A stretch of DNA of 5,726 bases from Helicobacteraceae bacterium (GCA_947497635.1 CANMHZ010000089.1:1-5726); one strand, 5' to 3'. Shown: positions 1 to 5,726, numbered from the stretch's first letter. The notes: generated by a model from the letters alone, not told the origin. Numbers and translations: made by a program.

Positions 1-19
1 AAGAAAGTGAAAAAAACGA

Positions 20-2998
20 ATGTCCCAACCAAAATTTTATGAATATTTAAAAAACAACCCAAAAAAACGGTGTGATGTCATCATTTGTGAAGATGCCAAA
101 GAAGCAAGTTCACTAGCCGATGTAGCAACATTCTTGGAGATAGAGACACTTGTGTTTCCCGATTTCAGAGCATCGTATATGGATGATTTGCGCCCCTTTA
201 GTGAAGAGTTATTTGCCCTTTTTGCTGCATTGCGATCGTATTACAGTGCCAAGAAAAAACCGCTGATTATTGCCCCTCTTAAAACACTACTCTATCCTCT
301 CCCGAATGTCTCACTACTTCAAAGTATGACGATTGAGTTTGCGTCACGGCTGGATTTGAAACAGTTAAAAGAGACACTGCATCGTTGGGGGTATACCTTT
401 GTGGATATGGTGGAGATGGAGGGGGAGATTTCTCATCGGGGCGATATTCTCGATATTTTTATCCCCAATACCTCTAATCCCTATCGTATCAGCCTTTTTG
501 ATGATGAGGTCGAAGAGATCAAGATGTTCGATGTTGAGACACAGCGGACGGACAAAGAGGAGCTGGCTTCCATCGAGGTTACGAGTGCTTTTTTCTCTCT
601 GAGCCAAGAGCAGGGGGGAGTGTTTGATAAGGCGATCTTAAACGCCAAGAGTGATAGTTTTGTCAAAGATATGGCATCGTTAGGCTTTTGGGTATTAGAG
701 GATGAGGGGGCTGATTTTACCCTCGGTAAATCGTTGATGCGTATTCATGAGATGAAAAGCGCTCTCGATGAGTCGTATGGAATGGATTTTCCTGTTATCC
801 CTCGGTGCCATTTGGAAGTGGCAGTGCTTCCTGATGCGGTGCGTTATCAATCTCTTATCGCCCCCAATTTTCAAACGCTTCGAAGTGTCCATAAGAATAA
901 AAAATTCACGTTGATTGCCGCGAGTGAAACACAGCTCAAAGCCGCTGGTATTTTTGAACTCAACGGGATGAGTGTCAAAACTTTGGGAATCGTCCTTAAT
1001 CTTATCAGTGCCGATGAGGTGATACTCTCTCTCAATCGCTATGAAAAGAAACGCCGTCGTCGCAAAACGTCGATATTGCTCGATGATCTAAAAGTAGGTG
1101 ATTACGTTGTCCACGAAGAGTATGGGGTAGGGATTTTTGTCGGGATTGAGCAGGCAGAAATTCTTGGTGGTATAAAAGACCTTGTCGTAATCAAATATAT
1201 GGGGGATGATAAACTTCTCCTCCCTGTTGAAAATCTCGATACGATTGATCGTTATATTGCCTCGGGAACGCTGCCTGTTCTTGATCGTTTAGGGAAAGGA
1301 AGTTTTGGAAAACTCAAAGAGTCCGTTAAAGCACGTCTCTTTGAAATAGCCTCCGAAATCGTCGGAATTGCCGCGAGTCGTGCCCTTATAAAAGCGCACG
1401 TTATGCGTAGTGATGCAGGGGAGTTAAAACGGTTCCAAGAAGCTTCAGGGTTTGAGTATACCGCCGATCAAAGCAGTGCAATTGCTTCTATTGTGAATGA
1501 TATTGGCTCGGGTCACATTATGGATAAGCTCCTCAGCGGCGATGTCGGATTTGGAAAAACGGAAGTGGCGATGAATGCTATTTTTGTAGCGGCACGTGGC
1601 GGGTACCAATCGCTCCTTGTTGTTCCCACGACGCTTCTTAGTTCTCAGCATTTCAAATCCTTGCAAGAGCGTTTTAAAGATTTTGGGATTCGTGTTGCGA
1701 AGCTTGACCGTTTTGTGAGTGCCAAAGAGAAAACGGCAACGCTTAAAGCCCTCTCTAGCGGTGAGTTGGATTGTGTTGTCGGAACCCATGCCCTCTTTGG
1801 GGTGAGCTGTGCGAAGTTGGGGCTGGTTATTATTGATGAAGAGCATAAATTTGGGGTGAAACAAAAAGAGAAACTCAAATCACTTTATGAAAACGTTCAT
1901 CTCCTCTCTATGAGTGCAACCCCCATTCCTCGAAGCCTAAATCAGGCAATGAGTTCAATTAAGACGATGTGTGAACTTCTGACCCCTCCAAGTGAGAGAT
2001 TGGGTGTTCGAACATTTGTGAAAAATTACGATGAAAAACTTATTAAAGAAGTGATATTACGTGAATTACGTCGTGGTGGGCAGCTTTTTTATGTCCATAA
2101 CTCCATTGATTCGATGATTATCAAATCGGGTGAGCTCAAAGCGATTTTGCCGAATTTACGTATTTTGATTTTGCACTCACAAATCGGTGCGACGCAAACG
2201 GAAGAAGAATTGGCGAAGTTTGCCAATCGTGAGTATGATGTATTGCTTGCCACCTCGATTATCGAATCGGGTATCCACATGCCGACAGTGAATACGATGA
2301 TTATCGATGGAGCTGACCGTTTTGGGATGGCAGATTTGCATCAGCTTCGCGGACGTGTCGGACGGGGACATATCGAGGGGTATGCGTACTTTATCGTTGA
2401 TGATAAAGATCATTTGACTGAAGAGGCAAAAAAACGTCTTGTAGCCCTTGAATCGAATTCATTTCTGGGTAGTGGATCGATGTTGGCGTATCATGATCTC
2501 GAAATTCGCGGTGGCGGTAATCTTGTCGGTGATGCTCAAAGCGGGCACATTAAAAACATCGGCTATTCTCTTTATCTACGAATGTTGGAAGATGCGATCA
2601 AAATTCTCACCAATCAGACAACAACGATCAAAGCAAAAGTAGATATTAAACTCACGGTGAGTGCCTTTATCAGTGATGAAGTTGTACGAGAAGACAGGCT
2701 TCGTCTGGAGCTTTATCGTCGTCTTAGCCACTGTGAAAATCCAAGTGAAATATATGAAATTTTGGAAGAGGTTGAAGATCGTTTTGGAAAACCCGATCTT
2801 CCGACGAAACAGTTTTTTGAGATTATGGTAATGAAGCTATTATGTATTGAGAAAAAAATCAAAACGGTAAGCAACTATAACCAAAATATCGGTATCGAGT
2901 ATCAAAATGGTTCCAAAGAGAGTTTACAAAGCAAGAGTAAAGATGACGATGATTTGATTGCGACCGTCTTACAGTATCTTCGGAAGGTTAAAAATTAA
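20..2998 (+). CDS. mfd: Transcription-repair coupling factor Mfd (ATP-dependent DNA translocase)
   Basis: Mfd removes RNA polymerase stalled at DNA lesions by ATP-driven translocation and recruits UvrA, feeding transcription-coupled nucleotide excision repair in the cytoplasm. Visible in order: a UvrB-like module around residues 124-175 (GEISHRGDILDIF, then FDDEVEEI and TQR); an RNA-polymerase-interacting CarD-like/RID domain at about 357-415 (VGDYVVHEEYGVGIFVG); Walker A GDVGFGKT at 507-514; DEEH at 606-609; SATPIPR at 632-638; helicase motifs V/VI at 744-783 (ESGIHMP, then QLRGRVGRG); the TRG motif at 817-842 (HDLEIRGGGNLVG); and a C-terminal TRCF domain from about 874. The length, 992 aa, is below E. 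coli Mfd (1148). Most of the difference lies between the UvrB-like block and RID. ATG at 20 is the first start and has only a weak purine-rich ribosome site. Possible upstream-gene stops in the three frames (8-10, 40-42, 48-50) make coupling to a preceding gene likely. All catalytic motifs are intact. Confidence 0.97.
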   Translation: MSQPKFYEYLKNNPKKRCDVIICEDAKEASSLADVATFLEIETLVFPDFRASYMDDLRPFSEELFALFAALRSYYSAKKKPLIIAPLKTLLYPLPNVSLLQSMTIEFASRLDLKQLKETLHRWGYTFVDMVEMEGEISHRGDILDIFIPNTSNPYRISLFDDEVEEIKMFDVETQRTDKEELASIEVTSAFFSLSQEQGGVFDKAILNAKSDSFVKDMASLGFWVLEDEGADFTLGKSLMRIHEMKSALDESYGMDFPVIPRCHLEVAVLPDAVRYQSLIAPNFQTLRSVHKNKKFTLIAASETQLKAAGIFELNGMSVKTLGIVLNLISADEVILSLNRYEKKRRRRKTSILLDDLKVGDYVVHEEYGVGIFVGIEQAEILGGIKDLVVIKYMGDDKLLLPVENLDTIDRYIASGTLPVLDRLGKGSFGKLKESVKARLFEIASEIVGIAASRALIKAHVMRSDAGELKRFQEASGFEYTADQSSAIASIVNDIGSGHIMDKLLSGDVGFGKTEVAMNAIFVAARGGYQSLLVVPTTLLSSQHFKSLQERFKDFGIRVAKLDRFVSAKEKTATLKALSSGELDCVVGTHALFGVSCAKLGLVIIDEEHKFGVKQKEKLKSLYENVHLLSMSATPIPRSLNQAMSSIKTMCELLTPPSERLGVRTFVKNYDEKLIKEVILRELRRGGQLFYVHNSIDSMIIKSGELKAILPNLRILILHSQIGATQTEEELAKFANREYDVLLATSIIESGIHMPTVNTMIIDGADRFGMADLHQLRGRVGRGHIEGYAYFIVDDKDHLTEEAKKRLVALESNSFLGSGSMLAYHDLEIRGGGNLVGDAQSGHIKNIGYSLYLRMLEDAIKILTNQTTTIKAKVDIKLTVSAFISDEVVREDRLRLELYRRLSHCENPSEIYEILEEVEDRFGKPDLPTKQFFEIMVMKLLCIEKKIKTVSNYNQNIGIEYQNGSKESLQSKSKDDDDLIATVLQYLRKVKN

Positions 2999-3010
2999 AA
3001 ATCAAACGTT

Positions 3011-3046
3011 GTGTTTTTGTAATTCTCTAAGAGTATAATATCGATA
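3011..3046 (+). promoter_or_regulatory. Predicted sigma-70 promoter of the first CZB gene
   Basis: A perfect -10 box TATAAT lies at 3034-3039, preceded by AG, in the A+T-rich 70-nt spacer after mfd. No good -35 hexamer is present 17 nt upstream (GTGTTT at 3011-3016, within a T-rich tract), which fits the weak -35 requirement known for Campylobacterota housekeeping promoters. Transcription would start near 3046 and give a leader of roughly 20 nt before the GTG start. The same AGTATAAT octamer recurs twice before the second CZB gene. Confidence 0.6.
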
Positions 3047-3056
3047 GTAAAACTTT

Positions 3057-3071
3057 AAAGGGGTGGTGGTG
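3057..3071 (+). promoter_or_regulatory. Ribosome binding site that decides the GTG start of the first CZB gene
   Basis: AAAGGGG at 3057-3063 is a good Shine-Dalgarno sequence. Three consecutive in-frame GTG codons follow at 3063, 3066 and 3069, and the first in-frame ATG is at 3087. Only GTG 3069 has a workable spacer (5 nt). It also makes the protein align without gaps with residue 1 of the downstream paralogue. ATG 3087 would remove six further N-terminal residues and has no site in front of it. Confidence 0.6.
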
Positions 3072-3524
3072 GATAAAAATATCACAATGGAACTGTTAGG
3101 TGAAGCAAAGAAAGCGCATATCAAATGGACACAACGCGCAAAGTTATTGATTGAAGGGTTGCCGATTGATGAGTCTGCTATACCGCTTAGCAATACCGAT
3201 TGCGCTTTTGGATTATGGTTTTATGGCGAAGGTCAGAAATTAAATGCACTAGGAAATATGGGATGTTTGGGCGATATAGAGAAAGCCCATTTTATTCTTC
3301 ATGATCAATATATGAAAATTTTTAAAATCTATTTTGCAAATACGGAGCGTTCTTTTTTCTCTAAAATTTTTAGTTCAAAAAAGAAAATATCGGAACAAGA
3401 AAAAGAGATGGCAAAAGAGTATTTTGTAAAACTTCAGGCAGCCTCCGATGAAGTATTAGACGTAATTGGAAAGCTTGAACGGCGTTTATATGCCATTCCT
3501 CAAACTTCATTTGACGCAGTCTAG
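3069..3524 (+). CDS. Stand-alone CZB (chemoreceptor zinc-binding) domain protein, copy 1
   Basis: A small soluble protein of 151 aa (GTG start), with no signal peptide or membrane segment. CZB domains bind zinc through three His and one Cys and are known at the C-terminus of cytoplasmic chemoreceptors (TlpD of Helicobacter) and the N-terminus of diguanylate cyclases (DgcZ), where they sense zinc or oxidants. All four ligands are visible: H17 (AKKAHIKW), C45 (TDCAFGLWFYGEG), H74 and H78 (KAHFILHDQY). No receptor, GGDEF or other output domain is fused. The rest, about residues 84-151, has a basic segment (SFFSKIFSSKKKIS, 95-108), a predicted charged helix and an ERRLYAIPQTSFDA tail. An extra Cys, C66, is shared with the neighbouring paralogue. 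About 109 of 151 positions match that paralogue. The likely role is as a free-standing zinc/redox sensor or adaptor in chemotaxis or second-messenger control; the partner is not visible here. The annotated start could also be GTG 3063. Confidence 0.88.
   Translation: MDKNITMELLGEAKKAHIKWTQRAKLLIEGLPIDESAIPLSNTDCAFGLWFYGEGQKLNALGNMGCLGDIEKAHFILHDQYMKIFKIYFANTERSFFSKIFSSKKKISEQEKEMAKEYFVKLQAASDEVLDVIGKLERRLYAIPQTSFDAV
3348..3370 (+). repeat. 23-bp exact direct repeat, first copy (within CZB copy 1)
   Basis: This stretch is identical over 23 nt to 3883-3905, at an offset of exactly 535 nt, and encodes RSFFSKIF in both genes. A second shared block with the same offset is 3141-3157 / 3676-3692 (17 nt). 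The constant offset shows that the two genes arose by tandem duplication without internal indels up to their last codons. Confidence 0.85.
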
Positions 3525-3536
3525 CGTTAAATATAA

Positions 3537-3551
3537 AAGCCAAATTGGCTT
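3537..3551. repeat. 15-bp palindrome between the CZB genes, candidate operator
   Basis: AAGCCAA at 3537-3543 is the perfect reverse complement of TTGGCTT at 3545-3551, with a single central A. It sits 13 nt after the stop of the first CZB gene and directly upstream of the twin TATAAT boxes, covering the -35 regions of both possible promoters. As RNA it could fold only as a 6-bp stem with a 3-nt loop, and no T-tract follows, so a dyad operator is more plausible than an intrinsic terminator. No regulator gene that would bind it is visible in the window. Confidence 0.45.
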
Positions 3552-3583
3552 AAGTATAATAAAAAATTAGTATAATACTATAA
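3548..3583 (+). promoter_or_regulatory. Predicted sigma-70 promoter of the second CZB gene, with two TATAAT boxes
   Basis: AGTATAAT occurs at 3553-3560 and again at 3569-3576, 16 nt apart. The downstream box (TATAAT at 3571-3576) would start transcription near 3583, about 20 nt before the ATG at 3604, matching the geometry seen at the first CZB gene. The upstream box may be a second start point or a remnant. The palindrome at 3537-3551 abuts this region. This promoter probably also serves rlmC. Confidence 0.6.
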
Positions 3584-3603
3584 CTTCGTAAAAAGGAAAA
3601 ATC

Positions 3604-4071
3604 ATGGAAAAAGCCGCTATATTGGAACACTTGGGTGCAGCAAAAAAAGCGCATCTTAAATGGGTTCAACGTGCTAAGTTATTGATTGAAGGATTGCCGA
3701 TTGATGAAGGTGCTATCCCCTTGGGTAGTACTGATTGTAAATTTGGACAATGGTTTTATGGTGAGGGTCAACAATTAAATGCCTTGGGAAATATGGGATG
3801 TTTGACCGACATTGAAAAAGCACACTCGGTATTACACGATCAATATCTCAAAATTTTCAAAATCTATTTTTCAGATGATCACCGTTCTTTTTTCTCTAAA
3901 ATTTTCAATACAAAGAAAAAAATATCAGCACAAGATCATGCGGAAGCAGAATTATGGTTTGCTAAACTTCAGGCAACTTCCGAAGAGCTATTGGGATATA
4001 TTGGTAAAATCGAGCGTCGTTTGTATGCCATACCTCAGAGTTCGTTTGACGCTAGCGAAACTGGAATTTAG
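3604..4071 (+). CDS. Stand-alone CZB (chemoreceptor zinc-binding) domain protein, copy 2
   Basis: The 155-aa paralogue of the preceding gene, aligned without gaps from residue 1 to 150. It begins at ATG 3604 with AAGGA at 3593-3597, 6 nt upstream. The predicted zinc ligands are H17 (AKKAHLKW), C45 (TDCKFGQWFYGEG), H74 and H78 (KAHSVLHDQY); the extra C66 (GNMGCL) is also kept. The second half has the conserved SFFSKIF, KKKIS and ERRLYAIPQ blocks. The most changed parts are 90-93 and the helix around 109-120, which may be the surface that separates the partners of the two copies. The C-terminus reads SETGI where copy 1 ends in V. It is soluble with no fused output domain. From the family the role is zinc or oxidant sensing linked to chemotaxis or c-di-GMP signalling; which of these is unknown. 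rlmC starts 10 nt after its stop. Confidence 0.88.
   Translation: MEKAAILEHLGAAKKAHLKWVQRAKLLIEGLPIDEGAIPLGSTDCKFGQWFYGEGQQLNALGNMGCLTDIEKAHSVLHDQYLKIFKIYFSDDHRSFFSKIFNTKKKISAQDHAEAELWFAKLQATSEELLGYIGKIERRLYAIPQSSFDASETGI
3883..3905 (+). repeat. 23-bp exact direct repeat, second copy (within CZB copy 2)
   Basis: This is the partner of 3348-3370, identical over 23 nt and in the same reading frame. The pair is the longest exact match I found between the two tandem genes and would be a natural crossover point for collapse to one hybrid gene. Confidence 0.85.
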
Positions 4072-4084
4072 GTAAAGACGGTTG
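4068..4084 (+). promoter_or_regulatory. Ribosome binding site and TTG start of rlmC, overlapping the CZB stop
   Basis: TTAGG at 4068-4072 overlaps the TAG stop of CZB copy 2 (4069-4071) and lies 9 nt before the TTG start at 4082. An in-frame TAA at 4073-4075 excludes any longer reading frame. The next in-frame ATG (residue 18) would delete three of the four iron-sulfur cysteines, so TTG is the functional start. The weak start and the overlap suggest translational coupling to the CZB gene. Confidence 0.6.
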
Positions 4085-5203
4085 AGCTTTTGTCCGTTTT
4101 ATGATTCCCAAACATGTCATTCTTGCGGATGGATGGACTTACCCTATGCACAGCAGTTGAAGCAAAAAGGTGAATTTTTACATACCCTTTTAGACCCTTT
4201 TGAGCCACAACTGTGGTTGAGACCAACTCCCAGTTCGATTAAGGGATTTCGTAATAAAGCAAAGATGGTTGCAACACCGAGTTTAGAGGGTGTAGTATTG
4301 GGACTCTCGGATGAAGTGAGTTTGATAGAGTGTCCTTTGTACGATGAGAGTATGCAGCGTGTTTTGAACCAAACTCAAGCTTGGTTGCGAAATTTGGGGA
4401 TCAAGGGGTACGATGTCAAAAAGCGAAAAGGGGAACTTAAATACGTTTTATTGACGCATAGTAAGTTTGATAACTCCATGATGTTGCGTTTTGTTCTTCG
4501 TTCCCATGGAGTTGTCTCTCGGCTTCAAAACGCCCTTCCTGATTTGATTGCTCTGTCGCCTGAACTCAAAGTAATTACCGTTAATATTCAACCTATTCAC
4601 ATGGCGATTTTGGAGGGGGATGAGGAACTGTTTTTGACCGATGAGACAAGACTCGAAGAGAGACTCAATGGTATTCCTTTCTGTATTCGTCCCAAAAGTT
4701 TTTTTCAAACGAATACAGATGTTGCGGGGAAACTTTACAAAACGGCGAGCGAATGGGTCAATGAAAGCCATCCAAAAATAATATGGGATCTTTTTTGCGG
4801 GGTTGGTGGCTTTGCTCTTCATTGCGCAACACCGCAGAGATCTATTGTGGGTATTGAGATTGAGGGCGAAGCGATTGCGTGTGCTAAGATTTCAGCCCAA
4901 CGTATTGGTTTTGAAAATTTACGATTTCAAGCATTGGATGCGATGAGTTTTACTGCAGAAGCCGAGGGTGTTGCAGATGTAATCATTGTCAATCCCCCAC
5001 GACGTGGACTGGGGGAACAACTGTGCAAATGGCTAGAGAGCGTTGCCCCCTCACGGATACTCTACTCTAGTTGCAATGCCCAAAGTCTTGCACGAGATTT
5101 GGAATTTTTACACGGTTATAGCGTGAAGCGAGTACAATTGTTTGATATGTTTCCTCATACAGCGCATTATGAAACGTTAATAGAATTGGTACAAAAAAAC
5201 TGA
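4082..5203 (+). CDS. rlmC: 23S rRNA (uracil-C5)-methyltransferase RlmC (U747-type, Fe-S)
   Basis: RlmC transfers a methyl group from S-adenosylmethionine to C5 of uridine 747 (E. coli numbering) of 23S rRNA. The protein has 373 aa, against 375 in E. coli RlmC. An iron-sulfur cluster site is visible as C4, C12, C15 (CPFYDSQTCHSC) and C84 (IECPLYD). No N-terminal TRAM domain is present, as expected for RlmC and unlike RlmD. Then follow GFRNKAKMV (55-63), KRKGELKYVLLT (114-125), VITVNIQPIHMAI (164-176), RPKSFFQTN (203-211), SAM motif I DLFCGVGGF (236-244), NPPRRG (304-309), the nucleophile C331 in YSSCN, and the general base E364 in HTAHYETL. These blocks match gammaproteobacterial RlmC as I remember it far better than generic TrmA/RumA members. 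The start is TTG, probably co-transcribed with the CZB gene 10 nt upstream. The gene ends 4 nt before a convergent kinase gene. Confidence 0.95.
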   Translation: MSFCPFYDSQTCHSCGWMDLPYAQQLKQKGEFLHTLLDPFEPQLWLRPTPSSIKGFRNKAKMVATPSLEGVVLGLSDEVSLIECPLYDESMQRVLNQTQAWLRNLGIKGYDVKKRKGELKYVLLTHSKFDNSMMLRFVLRSHGVVSRLQNALPDLIALSPELKVITVNIQPIHMAILEGDEELFLTDETRLEERLNGIPFCIRPKSFFQTNTDVAGKLYKTASEWVNESHPKIIWDLFCGVGGFALHCATPQRSIVGIEIEGEAIACAKISAQRIGFENLRFQALDAMSFTAEAEGVADVIIVNPPRRGLGEQLCKWLESVAPSRILYSSCNAQSLARDLEFLHGYSVKRVQLFDMFPHTAHYETLIELVQKN

Positions 5204-5216
5204 ACTATTAGTTTTT
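5195..5216. terminator. Weak A/T-rich inverted repeat across the convergent stops, possible bidirectional terminator
   Basis: AAAAACT at 5195-5201 pairs with AGTTTTT at 5210-5216 around an 8-nt loop, so each strand would show a short stem ending in a T-run. It overlaps the stop codons of both rlmC (+) and the kinase (-), and no other terminator candidate lies between them. The stem is nearly all A:T, so its termination strength is doubtful. Confidence 0.3.
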
Positions 5217-5726
5217 ACTCCATGAAATGGTAAAGATAGTTCCTTTACCAATTTGTGAATCAACAACAATCCCAAAGTGATATTTATGACAAATCATCTG
5301 GATAATATTCAGACCGATTCCAAACCCCCCATTTGTCTCATCAAAACGGGTATATCGATTGAAGATCTGACTAATTGCCTCTTTGGGTATACCAATTCCT
5401 GTGTCACGTATACTAAGTGAATTTTCTGTGAGTATAATAGTAATTTCTCCCGATGGCTTATTGTATTTGATTGCATTGGATAAAAGATTGTCGATAAGCC
5501 GAATCATATTTTCGTCATCAATCTTACAGATGGCATCCGTTATATCGGTATGGATTGTGATTTTTTTTGCTTCAGCAATAGGGTTGAAATACTCAATTCT
5601 TTCCAAAAGAAGCTCTCGTATGTCAAGATCAAGATCGTAATGGTTAATTTGATCGTGCATCAATAAAAAAGTAAGGTCGTTATAAAGATTGGAAATGGTT
5701 CGCGATGCAACTGAAATTCTATTGAT
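5208..5726 (-). CDS. Sensor histidine kinase, C-terminal part (cut by the window edge)
   Basis: The reading frame is open from the stop (TAA, complement of 5208-5210) to the window edge at 5726, giving 172 visible residues. It clearly continues upstream, so internal starts near 5658-5663 are not the real start. The first visible residues (ISVASRTISNLYNDLTFLL) look like the second helix of the dimerisation/phosphotransfer domain, so the H-box His lies outside. The ATPase domain is complete: N-box around DNLLSNAIKYNKP (visible residues 79-91), G1 box RDTGIGIP (107-114), F-box IFNRYTRFDE (121-130) and G2 box GGFGIGLNII (133-142), ending in GTIFTISWSKN. This half binds ATP and phosphorylates the His. 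Sensor domain, membrane segments and partner response regulator are not visible, so the signal cannot be named. It is convergent with rlmC, with a 4-nt gap. Confidence 0.93.
   Translation of the reverse strand: MNRISVASRTISNLYNDLTFLLMHDQINHYDLDLDIRELLLERIEYFNPIAEAKKITIHTDITDAICKIDDENMIRLIDNLLSNAIKYNKPSGEITIILTENSLSIRDTGIGIPKEAISQIFNRYTRFDETNGGFGIGLNIIQMICHKYHFGIVVDSQIGKGTIFTISWSKN

Noticed and set aside
1445..1864. 139-aa open frame on the minus strand inside mfd
   Set aside because: It lies opposite the Mfd helicase core, shows no recognisable motif, and the plus strand is clearly coding there; it is a shadow frame.
2996..3020. Possible intrinsic terminator after mfd (A-run, then T-run around AACGTT)
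   Set aside because: The arms pair poorly beyond the A/T runs, with mismatches next to the loop, so no stable stem can be supported.
3042..3047. CGATAG as a sigma-28 (flagellar) -10 box before the first CZB gene
   Set aside because: It only partly resembles the CGAT-type box and has no matching -35; the perfect TATAAT a few bases upstream is the simpler explanation.
3002..3193. 63-aa minus-strand frame across the mfd-CZB spacer
   Set aside because: It overlaps the CZB start and promoter, has no ribosome site, and its sequence is the complement of the conserved CZB N-terminus.
3812..4075. 87-aa plus-strand frame inside the second CZB gene
   Set aside because: It is an out-of-frame shadow of a gene whose frame is confirmed by the paralogue alignment.
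4448..4822. 124-aa open frame on the minus strand inside rlmC
   Set aside because: It is antisense to well-conserved RlmC blocks and has no domain signal.
5383..5640. 85-aa hydrophobic open frame on the plus strand opposite the histidine kinase
   Set aside because: Hydrophobic runs here come from the complement of the kinase ATPase domain, which is strongly supported on the minus strand; no convincing ribosome site was seen.

Overview
The window looks like a chromosomal segment from a free-living Campylobacterota (epsilonproteobacterial) organism. The evidence is a short, Campylobacterota-sized Mfd, stand-alone CZB-domain proteins of the kind common in that phylum, A+T-rich spacers with TATAAT -10 boxes and little -35 signal, and a histidine kinase of campylobacterial flavour. 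A Sulfuricurvum/Sulfurimonas-like genus is a guess; the sequence alone does not fix it.

Layout. (1) 20-2998 (+): mfd, the transcription-repair coupling factor, complete, starting almost at the window edge and probably coupled to an upstream gene outside the window. (2) 3069-3524 and 3604-4071 (+): a tandem pair of small single-domain proteins with a chemoreceptor zinc-binding (CZB) domain. A gapless hand alignment gives about 72% identity, and all His/Cys zinc ligands are kept in both. Each has its own TATAAT promoter. The 79-nt spacer between them carries a perfect 7-1-7 palindrome and two TATAAT boxes 16 nt apart. (3) 4082-5203 (+): a gammaproteobacterial-looking RlmC (23S rRNA m5U methyltransferase, E. 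coli U747 type), with a TTG start 10 nt after the second CZB gene and therefore probably co-transcribed with it. (4) 5208 to beyond 5726 (-): the C-terminal part of a sensor histidine kinase, convergent with rlmC and only 4 nt from it. The window edge cuts it before the phospho-accepting His.

Functionally the window mixes DNA repair (Mfd), rRNA modification (RlmC) and signal sensing (the CZB pair and the kinase). Apart from the CZB2-rlmC junction there is little sign that these genes form one pathway. There is no stretch of 300 nt without a gene, and I see no RNA gene, CRISPR array, insertion sequence or phage gene. The part most worth a second look is the duplicated CZB locus: paralogues under separate promoters, a palindrome in the second promoter region, an extra conserved Cys, a conserved basic linker, and a C-terminus that looks changed by a 4-nt indel. 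I found no convincing new multi-gene system.
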